Shown piece after piece: positions 54,799 to 63,309 of a DNA stretch of 64,000 nucleotides (position 1 is the first letter of the stretch; the number at the start of each line of letters is the position of its first letter). The translations under genes and the position numbers were made by a program. The DNA comes from Curtobacterium sp. L6-1 (GTDB lineage: Bacteria; Actinomycetota; Actinomycetes; Actinomycetales; Microbacteriaceae). Under the pieces are notes generated by a model. It saw only the letters and a program-made list of their open reading frames with translations, was not told where the DNA came from and did no database searches. The stretch spans positions 1,116,001-1,180,000 of the forward strand of contig NZ_CP076544.1 in assembly GCF_018885305.1 (NCBI RefSeq), written 5' to 3'.

Positions 54799-56186
54799 CC
54801 GACCGCCAGCTCCGCATCGTCGTCGTCGGCGACACCCTGCTCGACGTCGACGTCAGCGGCACGAGCGAGCGGCTCAGCCCGGATGCCCCGGTGCCCGTGC
54901 TCGACGTCCGCTCCGAGGACAGACGGGCCGGTGGCGCCGGACTGGTCGCCACGATGCTCGCGAAGGACGGACACGACGTCCGGCTCGTCACGGTGCTCGG
55001 TGACGACGCCCCGGCCGACCGACTCCGATCGCTCCTGCCCGGCGTCACCATCGTCGAGGGCCCCTCCGGCGCCCCGACCCCGGTGAAGACCCGCGTCCGG
55101 GTCGGCGACCACGCCCTGGTCCGCATCGACGAGGGCTGCGACACCCCGCCGGTCCCCGCCGTGACCGAGGCCATGCGCACCGCGCTCGACGAGGCCGACG
55201 CCGTCATCGTCGCCGACTACGGCCGCGGGCTGACCGCGGCCGAGGAGATGCGCGCCGCACTCACCGCCGTCGCCGCGCACACGCCGGTCGTGTGGGACCC
55301 GCACCCGAAGGGCGAGGCCCCCGTCGCCGGTGTGACCGTCGTCACGCCGAACGCCAGCGAGGCGCAGCGCTTCACCGGGCTCGGCGGCACGGGTGTCGCC
55401 TTCGCCACCGACGCCGCCGCGGAACTCGTCACCCGGTGGGAGGCACACGCCGTCGCCGTCACGATGGGCGACCGCGGCGCACTCGTCGGTCGACGCACCG
55501 ACCGTGGTCTCGACTCCCGCTTCGTCCCCGCGCCGTCCGTCACCGCCGGGGACCCCTGCGGCGCGGGCGACCGCCTGGCCGCCGGCGTGGCCGTCGCCCT
55601 CGCGTCAGGTGCGGAGATCGCCGACGCCGTCACCGCCGGGGTGGCAGACGCCTCCGCGTACCTCGCCGCCGGCGGGGTGGCCTCGCTCGTCGCGGGCGCT
55701 CCCCCGGCCCCCATCGCGGTGCCCGGGACCGCCCGTGACGCCCTCCGCATCGCCCACGACGTCCGCGCCGCCGGCGGGGTCGTCGTCGCGACCGGTGGCT
55801 GCTTCGACCTCCTGCACGCCGGACACGCCCGGACGCTCTCGGCGGCCCGGGCCCTCGGCGACTGCCTGGTCGTCTGCCTCAACTCCGACGACTCCGTCCG
55901 TGGGCTCAAGGGCCCCGACCGGCCGATCATGGGCCAGGACGACCGGGTCGAACTCCTGCTCGCGCTGGACTGCGTCGATGCCGTCGTGGTGTTCGACGAG
56001 TCCACGCCCGACGAGGCCCTCCGCCGCTTCAAGCCCGACGTCTGGGCGAAGGGCGGCGACTACACCGCCGACGAGCTCCCCGAGTCGGTCACGCTCGCCG
56101 AGTGGGGCGGACGCGTCGTCACCGTCCCCTTCCACCCGGGACGATCGACCACCCGCCTGGCCGCGGCGATCGAACGCGTCGGCTGA
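54795..56186 (+). CDS. hldE: HldE-type bifunctional heptose kinase/nucleotidyltransferase (copy 1)
   Basis: This 463-residue protein joins a PfkB/ribokinase-fold kinase (1-310; VVVGDTLLDVDVSG start, catalytic Asp in GAGD at 256-259) to a cytidylyltransferase-fold domain (325-463; GGCFDLLHAGH at 334-344 and LNSDDSVRGLKGPDRP). HldE phosphorylates heptose-7-phosphate and, after dephosphorylation, attaches AMP to give ADP-heptose. It lies directly after gmhA. The kinase GGAGL segment differs from the usual GGAAN and may alter specificity. A second copy is at 60640. Confidence 0.88.
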   Translation: MTDRQLRIVVVGDTLLDVDVSGTSERLSPDAPVPVLDVRSEDRRAGGAGLVATMLAKDGHDVRLVTVLGDDAPADRLRSLLPGVTIVEGPSGAPTPVKTRVRVGDHALVRIDEGCDTPPVPAVTEAMRTALDEADAVIVADYGRGLTAAEEMRAALTAVAAHTPVVWDPHPKGEAPVAGVTVVTPNASEAQRFTGLGGTGVAFATDAAAELVTRWEAHAVAVTMGDRGALVGRRTDRGLDSRFVPAPSVTAGDPCGAGDRLAAGVAVALASGAEIADAVTAGVADASAYLAAGGVASLVAGAPPAPIAVPGTARDALRIAHDVRAAGGVVVATGGCFDLLHAGHARTLSAARALGDCLVVCLNSDDSVRGLKGPDRPIMGQDDRVELLLALDCVDAVVVFDESTPDEALRRFKPDVWAKGGDYTADELPESVTLAEWGGRVVTVPFHPGRSTTRLAAAIERVG

Positions 56187-56236
56187 GCCCCAGCACTCCT
56201 CCTCACGACCACAGCACCACGACACGAAGGACATCC

Positions 56237-56941
56237 ATGCCCGTCCCCACCACTCCCATCGGCCGCGTCCTCGTCACCGGCGGCGCCTCCGGACTCGGCG
56301 CTGCCGTCGTCGCAGCCGTCACCGAGGCCGGCGGCACCCCGATCGTCCTCGACCTGCGCATCGACGCGGTCCCCGAGGGCGTCGACGCCGTCGCCGTGGA
56401 CGTCTCGGACACCGACGCCGTCGAGCAGGCGGTCCGCGAGGCCGTCGAGCGCCACGGGGGCCTGGACGCCGTCGTGACCGCCGCGGGCATCGACACCCCG
56501 GCACCCATCGACGCGATCTCGTCCGGCGACTGGGAGAAGATCGTCGGCGTCAACCTGATCGGGACCGCGTCGACCCTCCGTGCTGCCCTGCCCGCGCTCG
56601 AGGCAACCCACGGCCGCGTCGTCACCATCTCATCGTCCCTCGCCCTGCGCGGCGTCGGCCACGGCACCGCGTACTCCGCGTCGAAGTTCGGCGTCCGCGG
56701 GTTCTCGCAGGCCCTCGCCGCCGAGACCGCCGGCCGCATCGGCGTCACGAACGTGATCCCGGCGGGCATGCGCACGAACTTCTTCGCCGACCGCACCGAG
56801 CAGTACAAGCCGGGGCCGGACGCGCAGCTCATCGAGCCGGAGTACGTCGCGAACTCGATCATCTTCGCGCTCTCGCAGCCCGCGGGCTGCGAGATCCGCG
56901 AGCTGTCGATCATGCCGGCGACTGAGCCCAGCTGGCCGTGA
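56237..56941 (+). CDS. SDR-family oxidoreductase in the glycan operon
   Basis: This 234-residue classical SDR has VLVTGGASGLGAAVV near the N terminus, the catalytic Ser (TISSSLALRG) and YSASK, and an RELSIMPATEP end. It is too short to be the extended-SDR epimerase HldD, so it may oxidise or reduce a sugar or nucleotide-sugar. GAAGGA precedes ATG 56237. It is the last gene before a strong terminator. Confidence 0.85.
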   Translation: MPVPTTPIGRVLVTGGASGLGAAVVAAVTEAGGTPIVLDLRIDAVPEGVDAVAVDVSDTDAVEQAVREAVERHGGLDAVVTAAGIDTPAPIDAISSGDWEKIVGVNLIGTASTLRAALPALEATHGRVVTISSSLALRGVGHGTAYSASKFGVRGFSQALAAETAGRIGVTNVIPAGMRTNFFADRTEQYKPGPDAQLIEPEYVANSIIFALSQPAGCEIRELSIMPATEPSWP

Positions 56942-56958
56942 CCGGCGCGCGCGCCTGA

Positions 56959-57002
56959 CGGACGGGAGGCCCGGTACCAGCTGGTACCGGGCCTCCCGTC
57001 CG
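56959..57002. terminator. 44-bp perfect palindrome, terminator of GACGGGAGGCCCG family
   Basis: CGGACGGGAGGCCCGGTACCAG followed without a loop by its exact complement, centred at 56980/56981. The outer part repeats the arms seen at 3624-3663 and 10552-10599. It lies 17 bases after the SDR stop and starts the repeat region. Confidence 0.85.
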
Positions 57003-57835
57003 CCCTGTGGGCGGGTGCCGGCTGCGCCGGCCGCGGGCTGCGCCGGCCGCGGGCTGCGGCGGCCGGGGGCTGCGCCGGCCGGACGGGTTGGGTCGGCCGG
57101 ACGGGTCGGGTCGGCCGGACGGGCCGGGTCGGCCGGGACGCGCCCGGCCGCCCCCGCCGAGGTCGCACGAACCGCCGCCCGCCCCGCCACTCGGCGGCCC
57201 TTCGTGCGACCTCGCCGGCCGACGCGCGGCAGGTCCTGCGACCCCGACCGGCTGGGCCCGCCGCCGAAGCCCGTCCGGCAGACTCGCCCGGTCCCTCCCG
57301 CCGAGGTCGCTCGAACCGCCGACCCGTCCGTCGCTCAACGACCGAACGCGCGACATCGGCGGCCAGCTTGCGGCAGGTCGTGCGACCTCGACCGGCTGCG
57401 CTGCCGCCGGCCCGACCCGCCGACGCGCCCGGCCGCCACCGCCGACGTCGCACGAACCGCCGTGCCTTCTCGGCGAGGTCGCACGAACTGCTCGCCGAGA
57501 CGCCGGGCACCGGCCGGTCGTGCGAACTGGGCGGCATGCGCGCGGCGTGTCCTGCGGCATCGGCCGCCTGCGCTGAGCCCCCGCCGAGGAGTCTGGCCGC
57601 GGACGCGGGCAGCGACACGCGCGCGGGTACGGCCGGCGCGGGCGCACGAAGCGCTGGCCCGGACGCTTTGCGACGGCCTGTTGTGCAACCTCGACGGGTG
57701 GCGGGTGGCATGTCCTGCGACCTCGGCCGCCCGCCGAAGCCGCGCGCCCGCCAGCCGCGCACCAGCCAGCCGCGCACCAGCCAGCCGCGCACCAGCCAGG
57801 AGGCGCAGCCCGCCCGGCCACCCCGGGCACCCCCG
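57003..57835. repeat. repeat region between the two glycan operons
   Basis: About 830 bases with no credible gene. It contains four 16-bp units (gctgcgccggccgcgg, 57021-57083), three 18-bp units (ggacgggtcgggtcggcc type, 57081-57134), about eight forward or inverted copies of CGAGGTCGCACGAA (for example 57158-57171, inverted 57201-57214, 57302-57315, 57378-57390 inverted, 57443-57456, 57474-57487), and three exact 15-bp units CCAGCCGCGCACCAG (57751-57795). Long frames here translate to repetitive Arg/Pro-rich sequence. Confidence 0.75.
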
Positions 57836-58936
57836 TCAGTTGGTCGCGAGCAGGTCCTCGACGTCCGCGAGCACCCGGTCCGGCGTGATCTCGTCGACGA
57901 AGGACGGGTCGTGCTCGCACCGCTCGGCCGTCCATCCCACCTGGGTGACGTCGACACCGCACACCGGGCAGCGCGTGACGAAGCTCATCAGGACCCGGTG
58001 CCGTCCTCGGTCGAGCGGGCCCGCGTTGATGACGTTGCCGAACCAGAACACGCCGACGGTGGGCGTGCCGACGGCGACGGCGAGGTGGCGCGGGCCGGAG
58101 TCGTCGCCGACCATGACGTCCGCGGCCCCGAGCACGGCGGGCAGTTCGCGCAGCGGCAGGGTCCCGGTGAGGTCGTGGAGGCGTCCGGCGACCGAGGGAC
58201 CGACGGCCTCGGCGACCGACGCCCGGATGCTCGTGGCGGCCGGCCGGTCCGAGTCGTCGCCGACGAGCACGACGTCGTCGCCGGCCTCGAGCCGCGCGAT
58301 CGCGACGGCGGCGAAGCGCTCCGGGCTCCAGCGACGGCGGGGGTCGGTCGCACCTGGGTGCATGGCGACGAGGCGCCCGCGGACCCCGAGCCGGGCCCGG
58401 ACGGCGGCACGTTCCTCGTCGCTGACGGTGAGGCGGGGGTCGAGCGTGACGGGTTCGGCGCCGGCGAGTCCGACGACCTCGAGCGCCCGCAGGACCTCGT
58501 GCTGGTAGTACACGTAGCGGACCCAGCGCTCGGTGGTGGTGGCGTCCTCGGTGGCGGTGCCGACCGAGTGCGCGGCACCGAGGCGCAGCAGGAACGGGTT
58601 CGAGTTGCGGCCTCCACCGTGCAGCTGGACCGCGAGGTCGAACCGCCCGTGCAGCCGCGCGAAGAAGTCGTCCACGTCCGGGGCACCCTCGCCACCGTCG
58701 CGGACGCCCGGCGACACCGGGAGCTCCTCGACGGCGTGCACCGCGTCGGAGCGTCCGTCGAGCAGTGCGGCGGCCATGGGCGTGCCGAGCAGGGTGAGCC
58801 GCGCCTCCGGGTAGGCGGCGGCCAGGGCCTCGATCGCCGGCATCGCGAACATCAGGTCGCCGAGCCCTCCGCCGCGGAGCACCGCGATCTCGCGGACCCC
58901 CTCGAACCGCTCGCCGCCACGTCCGATCTGCACCAC
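57836..58936 (-). CDS. glycosyltransferase family 9
   Basis: This 366-residue GT-B enzyme has the AVLRGGGLGDLMFAMPAIEA signature, a HPGATDPRRRWSPERFAAVA segment, and the donor block VMVGDDSGPRHLAVAVGTPT. Near the C terminus it has a Cys pattern (RCPVCG...ERCEHD) typical of this branch. Start GTG 58936 (or 58933) follows AGGAGG. It is divergent from the aldehyde dehydrogenase operon and is the third GT9 of the locus. Confidence 0.87.
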   Translation of the reverse strand: MVQIGRGGERFEGVREIAVLRGGGLGDLMFAMPAIEALAAAYPEARLTLLGTPMAAALLDGRSDAVHAVEELPVSPGVRDGGEGAPDVDDFFARLHGRFDLAVQLHGGGRNSNPFLLRLGAAHSVGTATEDATTTERWVRYVYYQHEVLRALEVVGLAGAEPVTLDPRLTVSDEERAAVRARLGVRGRLVAMHPGATDPRRRWSPERFAAVAIARLEAGDDVVLVGDDSDRPAATSIRASVAEAVGPSVAGRLHDLTGTLPLRELPAVLGAADVMVGDDSGPRHLAVAVGTPTVGVFWFGNVINAGPLDRGRHRVLMSFVTRCPVCGVDVTQVGWTAERCEHDPSFVDEITPDRVLADVEDLLATN

Positions 58937-59092
58937 GCCCGTCGTCCTCCTGGTCTCCGACGTGGTCGGACAGTCCGTCCTCGTCCCTTCGTTCCTACCG
59001 ATCCACGCCCGGGACGGCCCGCAGCTGCGTCCCGTGGACACGCTGGACCGATCCGTGGGCACACACAGCAGGAGCAGTGCAGCGTAGGAGGC

Positions 59093-59111
59093 CCGGTCCC
59101 CACGGGACCGG
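59093..59111 (+). promoter_or_regulatory. stem-loop in the leader of the aldehyde dehydrogenase gene
   Basis: CCGGTCCC-CAC-GGGACCGG is a perfect 8-bp stem 20 bases before ATG 59132, just upstream of the ribosome binding site AGAGGA. It may be an operator or a translation-control hairpin. Confidence 0.4.
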
Positions 59112-59131
59112 TCCACCACGAGAGGACGCAC

Positions 59132-60643
59132 ATGACGCTCGACGCCCCCACCACCTCCGCTCCGTCGTCGGACGAGTCGTCCGCGGACACGATCACGGTG
59201 CTCGACCCCGTGACCGGTGCGGTGGCCTCGGAGACCCGTCGCAGCACGGCGGACGAGGTGCGTGACGCCGTCGCGCGTGCACGGGCGGCAGCGACCGGGT
59301 GGGCCCGCACCGCCCCGGGCGAGCGCGGCGCGATCCTCCGTGCGGCGGCCGAGCGGCTGCGCGACCACGCCGAGGACCTCGCGGCGATGAACACCCGCGA
59401 GACGGGCAAGGTCCCGGGCGACGCGCTCGGCGGTGTCGAGGCGGGCATCAACACCCTCGTCCAGTACGCCGAACTCGGCCCGCTGCACCGCGGCGAGGCG
59501 CTGCGAGGCAACCACGGCGCCGCCGACTTCGCCGTCCCGCACCCCCGCGGCGTCGTGCTCGCACTGACCCCCTGGAACGACCCGGTCGCGGTCGCCTGCG
59601 GCATCCTCGGGGCGGCGATCGTCGCCGGCAACACGGTCGTGCACAAGGGCAGTGAGCGCAGCCCCGGCACGATCGCCCTGCTCAACCGCCTGCTCGCCGC
59701 CGAGCTGCCCGAGGGCGTGCTGGTCGGCGTCGACGGCGACGCGACCACGGGCGAGCAACTCCTGGCCGAGGACGGCATCGCCGTGTACGCGCACGTCGGC
59801 TCCACGGCCACGGGCGACCGCCTCGCCGAGGCCGCCCTGCGCACCCGAGCCCACGTGATCCGTGAGAACGGCGGCAACGACGCCGCGGTGGTCGACGCCG
59901 ACGTGGACCCGGTGTGGGCCGCCGACCAGGTCGCGCTCGGGTCCTTCGCGAACACCGGCCAGATCTGCACGAGCGTCGAGCGGGTGTACGTGCACCGCGA
60001 CATCGCCGACGAGTTCACCGCGGCCCTGGTCAGTGCCGCCGAGCGGAAGACCGCCTCGGCCGCCGCCGACTTCGGACCGCTCGTCGACGAGCGGCTCCGC
60101 GCGACCGTGCAGCAGCACGTCGACCAGGCCGTCGCGTCGGGTGCCCGAGTGCTCACCGGCGGCAGCGTCCCCGAGGGCGCCGGCACGTTCTACCCGGCGA
60201 CCGTCCTGGCCGACTGCACGGACGACATGCTCGTCCTCACCGAGGAGACGTTCGGGCCGATCGCGCCGCTGCGCATCGTCGAGGACCTCGAGGAGGGGCT
60301 CCGCCTGGCCGCCGAGGACCGCTACGGCCTGGCCGCCACCGTCCTGACCGGCGACACCGCGACCGCGCTCCGTGCCGCCGCGGAGCTCCCCGTCGGCACC
60401 GTGAAGATCAACGCCGTCTTCGGTGGGGCCCCGGGTGGCAGCGCCGAGCCCCGCGGCGCCTCCGGCTCCGGCTTCGGGTACGGCCCGCACCTGCTCGACG
60501 AGATGACGACCACCACCGTCGTCCACCTCGAGGCCGCCCCGCGCCGGACGACCACCACGGCCCCGGCCGGCGCGACGACGGTCGACCCCGCGACCGCCGG
60601 GAGCCACGACACCGACACCGCGACGGCCCAGGACGTCCGATGA
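59132..60643 (+). CDS. aldehyde dehydrogenase
   Basis: This 503-residue NAD(P)-dependent aldehyde dehydrogenase has all catalytic residues: Asn149 in TPWNDP, Glu245 in RENGGND, and Cys279 in NTGQICTS. The N-terminal 20 and C-terminal 40 residues are low-complexity Thr/Ala/Ser. It overlaps hldE copy 2 by ATGA, so it probably acts in the same pathway, perhaps oxidising a sugar aldehyde or supplying a substrate. The precise aldehyde is unknown. Confidence 0.88.
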   Translation: MTLDAPTTSAPSSDESSADTITVLDPVTGAVASETRRSTADEVRDAVARARAAATGWARTAPGERGAILRAAAERLRDHAEDLAAMNTRETGKVPGDALGGVEAGINTLVQYAELGPLHRGEALRGNHGAADFAVPHPRGVVLALTPWNDPVAVACGILGAAIVAGNTVVHKGSERSPGTIALLNRLLAAELPEGVLVGVDGDATTGEQLLAEDGIAVYAHVGSTATGDRLAEAALRTRAHVIRENGGNDAAVVDADVDPVWAADQVALGSFANTGQICTSVERVYVHRDIADEFTAALVSAAERKTASAAADFGPLVDERLRATVQQHVDQAVASGARVLTGGSVPEGAGTFYPATVLADCTDDMLVLTEETFGPIAPLRIVEDLEEGLRLAAEDRYGLAATVLTGDTATALRAAAELPVGTVKINAVFGGAPGGSAEPRGASGSGFGYGPHLLDEMTTTTVVHLEAAPRRTTTTAPAGATTVDPATAGSHDTDTATAQDVR

Positions 60644-62253
60644 GCGCCGACGTCCGCTCCGTCCGCCGGGTCGTCGACGAGGTCGCCGCCGGGCAGCCCG
60701 TCGTCGTCGTGGTCGGCGACGTCATCCTCGACCGCTGGACGGTCGGCGCTGCAGAGCGCGTCTCGCGCGAGGCGCCCGCCCCCGTCGTGCGGGTCACCGA
60801 GACGATCGCCGTCCCGGGAGGCGCGGCCAACACCGCCGTGAACGCCCGGGCCCTGGGTGCGCGCGTCCGGATGGTCGCGCTCGTCGGCGACGACGAGACC
60901 GGTCGCGTCCTCCGCGACCGCCTCGACGCGGCGGGCGTCGACACCCGCTGGCTCGTCGCCGTGCCCGGCGCGACGACCACGTGCAAGGACCGCATCGTCG
61001 GCGGTGACCGCGTCGTCGTGCGCGTCGACGACCTCGCCGCCGCCCCGAGCGCCGACGACACCGCCCTGCTCGCCGAGGCGACGGCAGCGGCCGTCGCCGG
61101 CACCGTCCCCGCCGACGCGCGGGCCGCTGCGCCCGGCGACACCGCCGAGCGCGCCGACACCGTCGTGGTGTGCGACTACGACCTCGGCGTCGACGCCACC
61201 GCGATCGTGCCCGTCCTCGAACGTGACCGACCGACGACGGTCGTCGTGGACGCGCACGACCTCGGCCGATGGAGCGCACTGCACCCCGACCTCGTCACCC
61301 CGAACGCGGGCGAGACGGCCGGGTTGCTCGGCCGCGACCTGGGGCAGGGCGCCGACCGGGCCGCGACCGTCGTCGCCGCACGTGACGAGGTCCTCGCCGT
61401 CACCGGTGCCCGGAACGCCGTCGTGACCCTGGACCGCAACGGCACCGTGCTCCTCGAGTCGTCGTCGTCCGCGGTCGACGTGCACCGCACCCGGGCCACC
61501 CCGGCGTCCGAGCAGCAGGCGTCCGGTGCCGGCGACACGTTCTGCGCGGCGGCCTCGGTCGCCCTGGCGGTCGGCACCCCGGTCCGCGAGGCCGTCTCGT
61601 TCGCCCAGGCAGCAGCCGACGTCGTGGTGCGCGAGGCCGGCACGTCGGTGTGCACCGCCGACGCGCTCGTGGCGTCGGTGTCCGCGCCGGCCGAGACCGT
61701 GGTCGACCACGACGAGCTGGCCGACGCGGTCGACGAGGCCCGTCGCGCCGGACGCCGCATCGTGTTCACGAACGGCTGCTTCGACGTGGTGCACCGTGGC
61801 CACACGACGTACCTGCGGCAGGCGAGCGAACTGGGTGACCTGCTCGTCGTCGCGTTGAACGACGACGACTCGGTCCGCCGGCTCAAGGGCCCGGAGCGAC
61901 CGATCAACACCGCGGAGGACCGGGCCGGCGTCCTCGCTGCCCTGGCGTGCGTCGACCTGGTGACGGTGTTCGCGACGGACACCCCCATCCCCCTCATCGA
62001 GCGGATCCGGCCGGACGTCTACGTCAAGGGCGGGGACTACTCCCCCGAGATGCTCAGCGAGACCGAGGTCGTCCGCGCCCACGGCGGCGAGGTCGTCATG
62101 GTCGACTACGTCGCCGAGCACTCCACGAGCGCCGTCGTCCGACGCATCCGTGAGACCGCCGCCGGCGCCGGCACGACCGGCCGCGCGCCCGCCGACACCG
62201 GCCCGGCCGGCACCGCACCCGCGGGCCCGGCCGTCGTGCCCGGGGACGCATGA
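60640..62253 (+). CDS. hldE: HldE-type bifunctional heptose kinase/nucleotidyltransferase (copy 2)
   Basis: This 537-residue protein matches HldE closely: kinase domain with VVVGDVILDRWTVG, VSREAPAPVVRV, PGGAANTAVN and catalytic GAGD (296-299), then a nucleotidyltransferase domain with NGCFDVVHRGH (378-388), LNDDDSVRRLKGPERPI and VKGGDYSPE. It is closer to the classical E. coli pattern than copy 1. A Thr/Ala/Pro-rich tail of about 30 residues ends it. It is coupled to the aldehyde dehydrogenase and the GT2 gene by ATGA overlaps. Confidence 0.9.
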   Translation: MSADVRSVRRVVDEVAAGQPVVVVVGDVILDRWTVGAAERVSREAPAPVVRVTETIAVPGGAANTAVNARALGARVRMVALVGDDETGRVLRDRLDAAGVDTRWLVAVPGATTTCKDRIVGGDRVVVRVDDLAAAPSADDTALLAEATAAAVAGTVPADARAAAPGDTAERADTVVVCDYDLGVDATAIVPVLERDRPTTVVVDAHDLGRWSALHPDLVTPNAGETAGLLGRDLGQGADRAATVVAARDEVLAVTGARNAVVTLDRNGTVLLESSSSAVDVHRTRATPASEQQASGAGDTFCAAASVALAVGTPVREAVSFAQAAADVVVREAGTSVCTADALVASVSAPAETVVDHDELADAVDEARRAGRRIVFTNGCFDVVHRGHTTYLRQASELGDLLVVALNDDDSVRRLKGPERPINTAEDRAGVLAALACVDLVTVFATDTPIPLIERIRPDVYVKGGDYSPEMLSETEVVRAHGGEVVMVDYVAEHSTSAVVRRIRETAAGAGTTGRAPADTGPAGTAPAGPAVVPGDA

Positions 62254-63167
62254 CCGCGGGCGCACGCTGGTCCGGCGAGTGGGGCCGCGCCTCCGGGTCG
62301 ACCGTGGTCGCGGACGCCCCGGTCGACGTCGACGTCCTCATCCCGACCGTCGGCCGGACGGCCGAGCTCGCCGCGACGCTGGCGGGCCTGGCTGCGCAGA
62401 CCGAGGTCGCGTTCCGCCTGGTCCTCAGCGACCAGTCGGAGACCGGCGACGTCGCCCTGCGGCCGGCGGTCGCCGCCATGGTGCGCGTCCTGGAGGCGCA
62501 GGGCCGTCCCGTCACGCTGCTCACCCACCCGGAACGGCGCGGCCTGGCCGAGCACCGGCAGTTCCTGCTCGACCACGCCACCGCCGACGCCGTGCTCTTC
62601 CTGGACGACGACGTGTGGCTCGAGAACGGGTCGCTGCACCGGATGCTCGACGCGCTGCGGTCGCTCGACACCGGCTTCGTCGGCAGCGCCGTCCAGGGCC
62701 TGTCGTACCTGCAGGACCGCCGGCCGCACGAGACCGCCCCGTTCGAGCTGTGGGACGGCCCCGTCGTCCCCGAGGTCGTCCGTCGCGGCTCCCCGGGCTT
62801 CGACCGGTGGTCCCTGCACAACGCTGCGAACCTGGCGCACGTCGCCGCCGACCTCGAGGTCGAGCCCGGCGGCTGGCTGCCCTACCGCGTGGCGTGGATC
62901 GGCGCGTGCGCCATGTACGACCGTGCCGCGCTGGAGACCGTCGGCGGCTTCGGGTTCTGGGCATCGCTGCCGAACGGTCATGCGGGCGAGGACGTCGTCG
63001 CCCAGTGGCGGGTCATGGAGCGCTTCGGCGGGGCGGGCATCGTCCCGTCCGGCGCCGTGCACCTCGAGGCGCCGACCACGGTGACGGACCGCTCGGTGGA
63101 CGCCCCGGACGTCGTGTTCGCGCACGAGCGCGAGCAGCACGACGGCCGCGTGCAGCAGCACCCGTAG
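62250..63167 (+). CDS. glycosyltransferase family 2
   Basis: This 305-residue GT-A enzyme starts its domain with VDVLIPTVGRTAELAATLAG, has the metal-binding DDD in ADAVLFLDDDVWLENG, and a C-terminal WIGACAMYDRAALETVGGFG acceptor block. There is no membrane anchor. It is the last gene of the aldehyde dehydrogenase-hldE2 operon (ATGA overlap) and probably adds a sugar in the same glycan. Confidence 0.87.
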   Translation: MTAGARWSGEWGRASGSTVVADAPVDVDVLIPTVGRTAELAATLAGLAAQTEVAFRLVLSDQSETGDVALRPAVAAMVRVLEAQGRPVTLLTHPERRGLAEHRQFLLDHATADAVLFLDDDVWLENGSLHRMLDALRSLDTGFVGSAVQGLSYLQDRRPHETAPFELWDGPVVPEVVRRGSPGFDRWSLHNAANLAHVAADLEVEPGGWLPYRVAWIGACAMYDRAALETVGGFGFWASLPNGHAGEDVVAQWRVMERFGGAGIVPSGAVHLEAPTTVTDRSVDAPDVVFAHEREQHDGRVQQHP

Positions 63168-63309
63168 CGGTACCGACCACGGCGGGGCGGCGCGCGCGCT
63201 CCGACGCCGGACCCGTCCCGCGCGATGGCTGACAAGACCCCTGCCGTGGTGCAGGATCGGAACGAGCGGGCCGGGACGACGCCTGCCACGACGAGGGAAC
63301 GAGGACGCG

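Noticed and set aside
56237..56941. HldD (ADP-heptose 6-epimerase)
   Set aside because: The SDR is short and classical (234 residues, YSASK), while HldD is an extended SDR of over 300 residues with a different NAD-binding start.
57003..57835. CRISPR array
   Set aside because: Repeats are of several unrelated types, vary in spacing and orientation, and lack regular unique spacers; there are no cas genes.
57368..60643. A 1091-codon plus-strand open frame
   Set aside because: The first part crosses the repeat region and is antisense to the GT9 gene; the aldehyde dehydrogenase starts at ATG 59132.
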